This document shows, in pieces, positions 33,952-41,483 of a DNA stretch of 64,000 nucleotides. A program made the translations under genes and the position numbers. Origin of the DNA: WTXA01 sp964415195 (GTDB lineage Bacteria > Bacillota > TC1); the NCBI GenBank assembly GCA_964415195.1, contig CAYPYD010000001.1:124001-188000 (forward strand), given 5' to 3'. Within the stretch, counting starts at the first letter, position 1; every line of letters starts with the position of its first letter. The notes beneath the pieces are model-generated. The model was given only the letters and a program-made list of their open reading frames with translations. It was not told where the DNA came from and ran no database searches.

Positions 33952-34944
33952 ATGAAAAAACTAACAATAGTAAATGGTATTATTCAAGACAAGTTTATTG
34001 ATGGAATACCGGTTATGATCGATATAGTACAACCAAGTGGTCTTAAAAACGTTAGAAGAATAGGAACTCAAATGATTCCAATTGGGGTGGCTACCCATGA
34101 AACAGGAAACTCAAGTCCAACTGCTAACGATACAAATCATGCTCTGTATCTTCAAAACTTAGAGAACCAAGATAAAGCATATTTATCAGCTCACATATTT
34201 ATTGATGATGATTCAATAACACAGACATTACCGTTTAATGAGCCGGCCTGGCATGCAGGAGATGGTGCTAAAGGTATAGGGAACTCTAAGTATATAGGCA
34301 TAGAAATATGTGTAAATAGAAATGTATTAAAAGCGAGGGCTAATGGACAGTCTGTTATAGCTTCTTTAATAGTATCTATACCAGGATGTAATGATCTAAA
34401 ACCTCATCAAGCCTTTTCGGGTAAAAACTGTCCTGCTAGAATATTAGCAGAGACAAATGGGTGGGCAAACTTTGTAGTAGGTGTTAAACATAAGATGAGC
34501 TTGATTGATAGAATATTTAATCCAATTCCGACACCACCTACAGCACCAGCTCCTTTACATCCTACAGTAGATATTACTGGTTCCATTTGGGGTTATAAGA
34601 CTGCAGCTGATGCTTTAGCTGATAGAAATAGAGTAAGAGTGGTGCCAGTTGGAACTTATCCAATAATGATTAAACATGCTTCAGGGGCTTGGAATATTGG
34701 AGCAGGTTATATTTATTGGATTAACCCGGCAAAAATTACTAAGGTCAATACGGTGGTAACATCTAATCAAGTAATCATATCTAAGCAAGTATGGGGCTAT
34801 AAAACTGCTTCAGATGCTATGAGTGGAAGGAATAAGATTAGAATAGTACCTAGAGGGACATATCCAATTATGATTAAGCATAAGTCTGGTGCCTGGAATA
34901 TTGGCAAGGGATATATGTTCTGGGTGAATCCAAAAGAATTATAA
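33952..34944 (+). CDS. endolysin: N-acetylmuramoyl-L-alanine amidase with two C-terminal wall-binding repeats
   Basis: Encodes 330 aa. Residues 1-175 are an amidase_2 domain with zinc ligands in ATHETGN, AWHAGDG and the KNCPARIL segment. After a PT-rich linker come two repeats of about 48 residues, each starting WGYKTA and containing GTYPIMIKH and SGAWNIG, probably for cell-wall binding. AGGAGG precedes the ATG. Confidence 0.93.
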   Translation: MKKLTIVNGIIQDKFIDGIPVMIDIVQPSGLKNVRRIGTQMIPIGVATHETGNSSPTANDTNHALYLQNLENQDKAYLSAHIFIDDDSITQTLPFNEPAWHAGDGAKGIGNSKYIGIEICVNRNVLKARANGQSVIASLIVSIPGCNDLKPHQAFSGKNCPARILAETNGWANFVVGVKHKMSLIDRIFNPIPTPPTAPAPLHPTVDITGSIWGYKTAADALADRNRVRVVPVGTYPIMIKHASGAWNIGAGYIYWINPAKITKVNTVVTSNQVIISKQVWGYKTASDAMSGRNKIRIVPRGTYPIMIKHKSGAWNIGKGYMFWVNPKEL

Positions 34945-34948
34945 AGTT

Positions 34949-34982
34949 TAGTAGGGGCATGTTCGCCCCTACTTTTTTTTTT
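34949..34982 (+). terminator. terminator at the end of the lysis module
   Basis: GTAGGGGC / GCCCCTAC with a 6-base loop and about ten T. It closes the late transcript, so the following gene should have its own promoter. Confidence 0.9.
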
Positions 34983-35044
34983 GTATATATGATAAAATTA
35001 AGTTAATATTCTAGAAAAAGTATGATTAAGAGGGGTTAAATTTA

Positions 35045-38000
35045 ATGAGTGAAGAACTAATTCAGAGGAACTTGATAGAGGCTCCAGAGAGAATGGGCGC
35101 TTGGAATTTTTATAATATAGGAGCTACCTCATTAAAAGCATTAAAAAATGCTAAGATAATTCCTAATAGAGACTATGAGGAATTTGAATCTAAAAAACCT
35201 GATGCTTTAATAGTTAAAAAACCTCATGTTATAGCTGCAATTGAATATAAGCAACCGAAAGATCTAAAAACTAAAAAGCAGATAGAAGATGCAATTTTAC
35301 AAGAAATAGGAACGGCCAAGGCATTAGAGGCTAAAATATATATTGTTACAGATGGAAGCAAAACAATATGGCTAAATCCATTAACTGGAAATGAAATCAA
35401 GACTGAAAATGGTAATACTATATCATTAGTATTCAATAAAGATGATATAGAGTGTATAAAAATAATTAATAAAATACTTCCATCGATAAGTGCGAATAAC
35501 GATACTATATTAGCTACTGCAATAGTAGATCCATTACCATTAGCTCAACAAGTTTGGCAAGATCTATGGTCAGTTTCTGGTGCCACTCCTGAAAATTGTT
35601 TATATACATTTGTAGAGATATTTATATTTAAGTATTTAAGTGACCTTGGGGTTCTTAAGGGTATTCATTCATTTTCCAATCTCTTAAATCAATATTTAAC
35701 GAACGGAGAAAATGAGGTGCTAGAATTTTATGCGTCAACTGTACGTAAAAAAATTAAGGAACTATTTCCTTTGAATCCAAAAGATAAAACTACTATTATT
35801 AATGGCACTATTTTTGTATCAAAAGATGATAAGGCTGTTGCTGGTTACGCTACAGTTTTCAAAAAGATTCTTAATCGCTTTAATGAATTCGGCACACTAG
35901 AAAATATTGACTATGATTTTAAGAGTAAATTATTTGAAACTTTCTTGAAAGAATCTATAAGTAAGAAAAATTGGGGGCAATTTTTTACACCATTAAAAGT
36001 AGTTAGATCTGTTGCAAATATGGCTGATATTAGTCCAGGAATGAAAATATGTGATCCTGCCTGTGGGGTTGGAAAGTTTCTCTTAGAACCAATATTGCAT
36101 GAAATACATAAGTTTTTTAAAATTGAAAATGGAACACTGAAACCACAAATTACATTAATTGGCTTTGATAAAGGTTTTGACAAGGATGAACAAAAAACAA
36201 TTATACTAGCTAAGGCTAATATGTTAATTTATTTATCAAATTTGATAAAAGAAAATGCAGATATAACAAACCAGTTTGCTAATCTTTTTAATGAAACATT
36301 TTTACTACAAACAAACTCAATACTTGGAACACTAGCAAATCCTGTTAAAGATGAGTACGATTTAATTCTAACTAATCCACCATATGTAATGAGTGGAAGT
36401 AGTAATCTGAAGGAAGAAATTGCGAAACTTGATGAATTGAAAAGATATTTTTCCGTAAATGCAATGGGAATAGAAGGTTTATTTATGGAGTGGATAATAC
36501 GTGCTTTGAAACCAGGTGGAAAAGCTTTTGTTATCGTTCCTGATGGTATGATGAACAGAAATAATGACAAAAGACTACGTGATTTTATTCTTGATGAATG
36601 TATTTTGGATGCCGTGATTTCTCTGCCACTTAACACTTTTTTCACTACAAATAAAAAAACCTATATTATGTCTCTTACTAAAAAAGTGCCCACTCTTTCG
36701 GGTGGTGTTTCCATAAAAGAACGCCAAACTACGCCTGTGTTTACTTATCTCTGCTCGGAGATAGGCGAAACTCGTGATGTCTATCGCTTTGATATTGAGC
36801 AAAATGACCTTGATAATGCAACAACCCTTTACAATATGTTTAAGGGTGTTCGTGGAGCAATGCCTGTTGAGGATAATCGATGCAAAATTGTTGATATTAA
36901 TAAGTTCTATGATGGAACACATTGGTCTGTCGAGCGGTGGTGGACTAGGGACGAAAGGATTGAGCTAGGGATTGAGGATGAAAAAGATTCTGTTAATACT
37001 GATGATTTTGCATCCCTTATTGGAGATATTTCTAATACTCTTTTAGAGTATCAAGACGCAATTAAGGGAAGTCAAAAAAAAAAAGAAAAATTCAGTGTTA
37101 GGGATGTTTCAATAACCGATTCAACATACTTTGATGTTTTATCTTCAAATCAATTGGGATTAACAAAAACTCAAATAAACAATTTGCCTATCGGTGAAGT
37201 TCCTGTTTATTCCGCTGCAAAAGAGCCTATTTTACATATAGAAAAGCTATCTAAATTACCGATAATGGCAGACGATGCAAATCCAATAATTTCATTTGCT
37301 AATGATGGTGATGGTTCAGCTGGTCGTAATTTTGTATTGCATACTGAACCATTTTATATTAGCGCAAGTCGAACTGCTATTTCAATAAAGGTGGATACTA
37401 TTCTTCCAATGTATGTTCTTAGTCAGATTTGGGGCATGAAAGAAAAATACAAATTTAACTATGGATTCAAAGCAAATCGTCAAAACCTTAAAAGTGTAGT
37501 GATACAAATTCCAATAGATAATAATGGTGGTTTTGACATTGAAATACAGGAGTTAATTGCAAATCAGTTTAGTGTCGTAAACGAGCTAAAATTTGAAATT
37601 AGTAAGAAATGTGAAGACATAGCGTTACTTAATGTTTATTTGGATTTAAGCAACTATGATATTCGAAATTTCTTATTGTCGAAGCTGCTCGAACCCGTAA
37701 AAGGAAAGGGTAAATACACCAAAAAATACGGTGATGTACATAAGGGGGAATATCCTGTTTACTCAGCATCGGCAAATTCGCCATTGACATATATTGATAC
37801 CTTCGACTTTGAGGGAAGTTATCTTAGTTGGGCTACAAATGGTTTTGCAGGCACTACAACAATTTTAAACGGAAAGTTTTCAATTAATGGTGATAGAGGC
37901 TTACTTAAGCCGAAAAATAAAAATATTGATATTAATTATATTAAATTTGTTATTGAACCAATATTTAGGAAATTAGCAAAAGGTCGCAGAGGTGATAACG

Positions 38001-38197
38001 GCAAGGATGAATTCACAAAACTTTATCCATCAATGATTTCTGATGTACTTATTCCAATACCAGTAAATACTAATGATGAATTAAGTTTATCTGCTCAAAA
38101 AGAAATTGCCATTAAATATCAGGTTATTAAGCAAACTAAAATAGAAGTCTTAATGAAATTAAGAGAATTGTTAAAACAAAGAGTTTCATTTAATTGA
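35045..38197 (+). CDS. single-chain restriction-modification protein (nuclease-methylase-specificity fusion)
   Basis: Encodes 1050 aa. Residues 1-130 have a PD-(D/E)XK-like site (PDAL with Asp53; EYK with Glu67, Lys69). Residues about 150-560 are a gamma-class adenine methylase with DPACGVGKF (337-345) and NPPY (444-447). Residues about 690-1045 hold two type I HsdS-like recognition domains (one around GEVPVYSA, one around GEYPVYSA), implying a bipartite target. The order R-M-S in one chain fits type IIG/IIB-like enzymes. It lies after the lysis module and before attR, the usual place of lysogenic-conversion cargo. Base composition changes within the gene. Confidence 0.9.
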   Translation: MSEELIQRNLIEAPERMGAWNFYNIGATSLKALKNAKIIPNRDYEEFESKKPDALIVKKPHVIAAIEYKQPKDLKTKKQIEDAILQEIGTAKALEAKIYIVTDGSKTIWLNPLTGNEIKTENGNTISLVFNKDDIECIKIINKILPSISANNDTILATAIVDPLPLAQQVWQDLWSVSGATPENCLYTFVEIFIFKYLSDLGVLKGIHSFSNLLNQYLTNGENEVLEFYASTVRKKIKELFPLNPKDKTTIINGTIFVSKDDKAVAGYATVFKKILNRFNEFGTLENIDYDFKSKLFETFLKESISKKNWGQFFTPLKVVRSVANMADISPGMKICDPACGVGKFLLEPILHEIHKFFKIENGTLKPQITLIGFDKGFDKDEQKTIILAKANMLIYLSNLIKENADITNQFANLFNETFLLQTNSILGTLANPVKDEYDLILTNPPYVMSGSSNLKEEIAKLDELKRYFSVNAMGIEGLFMEWIIRALKPGGKAFVIVPDGMMNRNNDKRLRDFILDECILDAVISLPLNTFFTTNKKTYIMSLTKKVPTLSGGVSIKERQTTPVFTYLCSEIGETRDVYRFDIEQNDLDNATTLYNMFKGVRGAMPVEDNRCKIVDINKFYDGTHWSVERWWTRDERIELGIEDEKDSVNTDDFASLIGDISNTLLEYQDAIKGSQKKKEKFSVRDVSITDSTYFDVLSSNQLGLTKTQINNLPIGEVPVYSAAKEPILHIEKLSKLPIMADDANPIISFANDGDGSAGRNFVLHTEPFYISASRTAISIKVDTILPMYVLSQIWGMKEKYKFNYGFKANRQNLKSVVIQIPIDNNGGFDIEIQELIANQFSVVNELKFEISKKCEDIALLNVYLDLSNYDIRNFLLSKLLEPVKGKGKYTKKYGDVHKGEYPVYSASANSPLTYIDTFDFEGSYLSWATNGFAGTTTILNGKFSINGDRGLLKPKNKNIDINYIKFVIEPIFRKLAKGRRGDNGKDEFTKLYPSMISDVLIPIPVNTNDELSLSAQKEIAIKYQVIKQTKIEVLMKLRELLKQRVSFN

Positions 38198-38294
38198 TTG
38201 CATTATAAGATTTATTATAAATAAAAACGTAAAATCCCCGTAAAATAAACCAACTCCACCGCCTGGCACCGAAACCTTAACCAGGGGTGATAAA

Positions 38295-38417
38295 ATGGAT
38301 CTAGAGTTGGTTAGGCATCTGATAGAAGATGTAATTGATGAGTGGTACAATTACGGTGAAATAGACTTGGTAGAAGTATCGATGTTGGAGATGGCTATTG
38401 TTGAATTGAATAATTGA
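38295..38417 (+). CDS. small acidic protein near attR
   Basis: Encodes 40 acidic residues behind AGGGGTGA. Its start lies within nested inverted repeats (CCAACTC/GAGTTGG, CCTGG/CCAGG). No family recognised; it may be a recombination accessory factor or an unused ORF. A strong terminator follows. Confidence 0.45.
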   Translation: MDLELVRHLIEDVIDEWYNYGEIDLVEVSMLEMAIVELNN

Positions 38418-38420
38418 GTT

Positions 38421-38450
38421 TAGGGAGCATTTTAAGCTCCCTATTTTTTT
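38421..38450 (+). terminator. terminator at the right prophage end
   Basis: TAGGGAGC / GCTCCCTA with a 7-base loop and eight T; the T run abuts the integrase arm-type repeat. Confidence 0.85.
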
Positions 38451-38474
38451 GACACCGAAAATGACACCGAAACT
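38448..38474. repeat. integrase arm-type site, right copy
   Basis: Identical in 27 bp to 3705-3731, with two GACACCGAAA units 12 bp apart. It is followed by an AACTATA (38471-38477) / TATAGTT (38496-38502) inverted repeat that could bind an excision factor. Confidence 0.6.
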
Positions 38475-38561
38475 ATAACTCTAGAGCTATAAAGGTATAG
38501 TTAGGTAGTAGCCAAAGTTCCCTAATGGTGGGAAAGGCTGATAAATAGAGGGTTCAATTTA

Positions 38562-38616
38562 AGTTTCCTAAACTGTAGGTCGGTGGTTCGATCCCACTCG
38601 GGAGCACCAGTGAAAG
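38562..38616 (+). repeat. attR core (55-bp direct repeat)
   Basis: Repeats the 3' part of tRNA-Arg(CCT) and seven bases past its CCA. It is not a functional tRNA because the acceptor 5' strand and D-arm are absent. Confidence 0.95.
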
Positions 38617-38653
38617 CCCTTGGACATTTAAATGTTCGAGGGCTCATTTTTTT
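38615..38653 (+). terminator. original host terminator of tRNA-Arg(CCT)
   Basis: About 14 bp of pairing (AGCCCTTGGACATT with AATGTTCGAGGGCT, two G-U) then CATTTTTTT. It would follow the tRNA directly in an unlysogenised strain. It also lies just beyond the 3' end of the convergent fic gene. Confidence 0.85.
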
Positions 38654-38654
38654 A

Positions 38655-39824
38655 TTAGGATAGAACTTGGTATTTGACTCTGTTGCTATATTTTTGTGAT
38701 GTTAGTAAACCTAATGTTTGAAACTTTTGTACGAAAGTTCTAATTGTTGCGTAAGCAGCATTACCGAAATCTTTTTCTAGCTGTTTGGTTGAGAAGGGAT
38801 TTTCGCCGTAGGTGGATAGTACATAGTTCCAAAGGTCTTTTTCCTTTTCGGTTATTGTTCCTTCTTTAAGATATTGGGTATATGTTTGTATTGTTGGGTA
38901 GTTTGTTGTGATTTCATCAATCTTTTGGTAAACATGTTCGTTAAAGTAGATGATGAATGGTGTCATATCTATAAGTTTGCTTATTTCATAATTTTCTTCA
39001 ATAACAGTAAAAGTGTTGTAGTATTTTGTTTTTGTTTTCAATATATGGTTTGAGTATGCATGAAATAAGGTTGAAGGATAGCCTTGTTGTATAAGATACC
39101 AAAGGTGTACTAGTCTAGCTGTTCTGCCGTTTCCATCAAAGTAGGGGTGAAGGTAAGCTACATAGAAATGGAGCATATTTGCTTTGACTAGTTCCGGGAT
39201 ATTATCTTTTTGGTTGGCAAAGTCTATGAGGTTTTTCATGTATTTTGAAAGGAGCTTGTTGTTTAGTCCTTGATGGTATGGCTTGTCTCCTACTATGTAG
39301 ACCTTGTCGTTTCTGTAGTAACTATCTTCTTGAAGTTTGTTTTCTTTTTTTAGATAGTCACCTGCGCATAGATTGTAGAGTGTGTGTAGGTTTTCTTCAG
39401 TTATTTTATTCCTTGTATCAGCAATGAATTCTAGGCTTTTTTTCAATCCTAGAGCCCAGTTTTCTTGTTCGTTTGTAGGTGCCATTCCTTGTAGGATTTT
39501 CTTAATACTTTCTCTACTGGATTCTATGTTTTCTATTTGTAGACTGCCGTCTATTTCTTCTTCCATTGCTTTTATGCCATATGGTTTGTTGGTGTTGTTA
39601 TTGGTTAGTAGTTTTTTTACTATTCCTATATCTATTGTGGTTTGTGAAGGCATATAGACGCAAGGTTTTCCATTGAAGTCCTTAAGCTCTATTTCTGCAA
39701 AGCTTATATCTCTTAGTGTTTGCAGCATTTCTTCTACTTCTTGCTTATGGTATTTGTGTTGCATTTTTTTGAGGTTGTGGAAGTGTTGGTCTTGTATCAT
39801 TTGAGTATATAGTTTGGTGTCCAT
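38655..39824 (-). CDS. Fic-domain protein (class II, with inhibitory motif)
   Basis: Encodes 389 aa. The Fic motif HPYFDGNGR lies at 226-234, so it should transfer AMP or a similar group to a target protein. SLQIEN (94-99) fits the [S/T]xxxE[G/N] inhibitory helix placed before the Fic core, as in class II enzymes. The C-terminal region (STKQLEKDFGNAAYATIRTFVQKFQTLGLL) is a winged helix. AGGAG precedes the ATG. It lies outside the prophage and convergent with the tRNA; target unknown. Confidence 0.92.
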   Translation of the reverse strand: MDTKLYTQMIQDQHFHNLKKMQHKYHKQEVEEMLQTLRDISFAEIELKDFNGKPCVYMPSQTTIDIGIVKKLLTNNNTNKPYGIKAMEEEIDGSLQIENIESSRESIKKILQGMAPTNEQENWALGLKKSLEFIADTRNKITEENLHTLYNLCAGDYLKKENKLQEDSYYRNDKVYIVGDKPYHQGLNNKLLSKYMKNLIDFANQKDNIPELVKANMLHFYVAYLHPYFDGNGRTARLVHLWYLIQQGYPSTLFHAYSNHILKTKTKYYNTFTVIEENYEISKLIDMTPFIIYFNEHVYQKIDEITTNYPTIQTYTQYLKEGTITEKEKDLWNYVLSTYGENPFSTKQLEKDFGNAAYATIRTFVQKFQTLGLLTSQKYSNRVKYQVLS

Positions 39825-39982
39825 ATATTCTCCTATCTATTAGTGATATATATTGGTATCAATTAGTATCAGTATATATTGATTGAAGGAGGAATGCAAC
39901 TGGTCTAATTACTGTTTAATTAGCCATGTGAAAATCTGTGATAATTAAGAGGAAAATACGTAGATAATTTGTGAAAAAATGT

Positions 39983-40011
39983 TTGAAAAATATGAGCATA
40001 TATGATATTAT
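39983..40011 (+). promoter_or_regulatory. promoter of the orphan structured RNA
   Basis: TTGAAA, 17-bp spacer, TATTAT; the predicted start is near 40018, about 20 bases before the structured segment. Confidence 0.55.
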
Positions 40012-40017
40012 CAAGGT

Positions 40018-40172
40018 GGATGAAGTACAAAATAAAGTTTTCTATGGTTCGTAGACAAAATCTACTTACCGCCGTCTGTAGACAAGTCTACTAGGACAAT
40101 AGAGAATTCCAAACACCTGTATTTAACACGGTAAGTTTTAAAGGCCTGGAAGTTAAATTCCATGCTTTTTTT
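40018..40172 (+). ncRNA. orphan structured leader RNA with terminator (riboswitch candidate)
   Basis: Between a promoter and the 40294 lipoprotein gene. Stem P1 (TCTAT 40041-40045 / ATAGA 40099-40103) encloses two 5-bp hairpins with identical arms (GTAGA/TCTAC at 40051-40065 and 40078-40091). The linker CTTACCG (40065-40071) pairs perfectly with CGGTAAG (40129-40135) outside P1, a pseudoknot. A terminator hairpin (AAAGGC..TGGAA / TTCCA.GC) with TTTTTTTT follows at 40139-40172. Its ends (AAAGTTTTCTATGG; CACGGTAAG..GCCTGG) recall the ykkC/guanidine-I layout seen intact 700 bp downstream, but the core differs. Ligand unknown. Confidence 0.55.
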
Positions 40173-40293
40173 TGTGTAAAAATTTGCAAGTGTTAATTGA
40201 TAATAAATACACATTCATAAAATGTATGAAATGCATCAAGTATATTGTAATAGAAGATATATATTGCTAATATGTTCGATAGGGGGTGGATAG

Positions 40294-40664
40294 ATGAAAA
40301 AATTAGAACCACTATTAATCATATTATTAATAACCGTTATATTAACTGGATGTGCTAAAGAAACCAAAGAACTAACTCCTAAGGATAAGTACTCTGACGT
40401 TAGAGAAGCTGTCTATGAACAGCTTTCAGAAAATGACAAATCAAATATTATAGGAACCTGGAAAGATGCCGTAGTCACAGAACAAATTTTAGATAGTAAA
40501 ATAATTATAGAGGCTGACAAGAAAAATATGCCTGTGAGCAAATATGAAGGGAGAAAGTCTATAATATCGACTTTACCCTGGATGTACCGTACATACCAAA
40601 TAATATGACAGTAGTGGCCACAATGGACACTTATGAAATCATAGGCTATGGCTTATTAGACTAA
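40294..40664 (+). pseudogene. lipoprotein gene with a one-base frameshift
   Basis: A signal peptide and lipobox (AVILTGC) begin an otherwise unknown lipoprotein. The open frame stops at 40608. A shifted frame continues without a break from about 40550 to a stop at 40664, reading FTLDVPYIPNNMTVVATMDTYEIIGYGLLD. Restoring one A in the run near 40556 (gagaaag) gives an uninterrupted protein of about 123 aa. Either a real inactivation or a sequencing error. It is the first gene after the orphan RNA. Confidence 0.7.
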
Positions 40665-40701
40665 GGGGATAATCCGACAAAGGTTGAGGTGCCTTGAAAA
40701 C

Positions 40702-40731
40702 TTGAACTTAATACTCATTAAGTGATATAAT
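40702..40731 (+). promoter_or_regulatory. promoter of the riboswitch-exporter transcript
   Basis: TTGAAC, 18-bp spacer, TGATATAAT (extended -10). Confidence 0.6.
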
Positions 40732-40755
40732 CTTAAAAGAAACAACTAAATAAAG

Positions 40756-40879
40756 AAAGTTTTCTAGGGTTCCGTAGTTATAGTCTAGCTGGTCCGAGAG
40801 AAAACACACAATATGTGTACACGGAAGGATAAAAGCCTGGGAGATATTTAAACAATATTTCCCAAGGCTTATTTTTTTG
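40756..40879 (+). ncRNA. guanidine-I (ykkC) riboswitch with terminator
   Basis: Carries the conserved ykkC blocks in order: CTAGGGTTCCG, CTGGTCCGAGAG, TACACGGAAGGATAAAAGCC and TGGGAG. An overlapping terminator (AAGCCTGGGA.. / TCCCAAGGCTT then TTTTTTT) follows. In this family guanidinium binding prevents termination and turns on detoxification genes. The gene behind it is a matching SMR exporter. Confidence 0.93.
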
Positions 40880-40899
40880 CATAGAAAGGAGAAATCAAA

Positions 40900-41220
40900 A
40901 TGCCATGGATCTACCTCACCATAGCCGGAATATTTGAAATAGTATGGTCTATTCAACTAAAGAACTCACTTGGCTTTAGTGTTTTAATACCAAGTATACT
41001 CACTGTAGTTGGTATGACAATCAGCATCTACTTCCTATCACTGGCTTTAAAAACCATACCCCTAGGCACAGCCTACGCAATCTGGACAGGAATAGGTATA
41101 GTCGGCACAGTCATCTTTGGAAGCATCTTTATGAAAGAACCATTAGATGTAATAAGAATAATATTCATCCTATTCATAATAACCGGAGTCATAGGACTTA
41201 AACTATTCGCAGTCAAATAG
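40900..41220 (+). CDS. gdx: guanidinium exporter, SMR family
   Basis: Encodes 106 aa with four transmembrane helices. Glu13 in the first helix (AGIFEIVWS) is the proton/substrate site, and the sequence follows the Gdx/SugE branch (AYAIWTGIGIVGTVIFG). It exports guanidinium in exchange for protons as an antiparallel dimer. Control by the guanidine-I riboswitch upstream supports this substrate. Coding strand is A/C-rich. Confidence 0.93.
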   Translation: MPWIYLTIAGIFEIVWSIQLKNSLGFSVLIPSILTVVGMTISIYFLSLALKTIPLGTAYAIWTGIGIVGTVIFGSIFMKEPLDVIRIIFILFIITGVIGLKLFAVK

Positions 41221-41226
41221 CTTGCT

Positions 41227-41250
41227 AAAAGCCTCTGGAATAGCTTTTTA
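41227..41250 (+). terminator. weak terminator after gdx
   Basis: AAAAGC / GCTTTT with a 10-base loop and a short T run. Confidence 0.5.
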
Positions 41251-41351
41251 TAGTAATAGTAATTAGCTCAATTCCAGGGGACTATTATTGTAGGAAATTT
41301 AACGATTGTTAGTGAGGTGAAAATTTGAAAAATATTTTTTAAAAAAAAGTC

Positions 41352-41380
41352 TTGTAAACCGGTTTTCTAGATGCTATAAT
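41352..41380 (+). promoter_or_regulatory. promoter with LacI-type operator for the first LacI module
   Basis: TTGTAA (41352-41357), 17-bp spacer, TATAAT (41375-41380). The palindrome AAACCGGTTT (41356-41365) overlaps the -35 and has the central CG of LacI-family operators, so autorepression is likely. The second module has the same promoter elements and spacing. Confidence 0.7.
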
Positions 41381-41483
41381 GCAATCAAACAAGAATAAAT
41401 GATACTAATTAATCAAATAAAAATTAAAAACGGAATGACACGACGATTCCAACCGTCCAAACATTCCTAACAGGAGGAAAGAA

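Larger units (their letters stand above)
3592..38616. mobile_element. integrated siphovirus-type prophage, about 35 kb
   Basis: Bounded by a 55-bp perfect direct repeat covering the 3' part of tRNA-Arg(CCT). It has the full expected order: integrase, lysogeny control, recombination and replication, late regulator, packaging, head, tail, lysis, then cargo. No structural gene is visibly broken, so it may be inducible. The sporadic accessory genes are a SIR2 protein at the left, a nuclease-like gene before the packaging block and a restriction-modification protein at the right. Confidence 0.95.

Noticed and set aside
38571..38610. A second tRNA-Arg(CCT)
   Set aside because: Only the 3' half is present; it is the attR copy of the core repeat.
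40041..40135. ZTP riboswitch, suggested by CCGCC
   Set aside because: The conserved junction and the remaining ZTP blocks are absent and the pseudoknot geometry differs.
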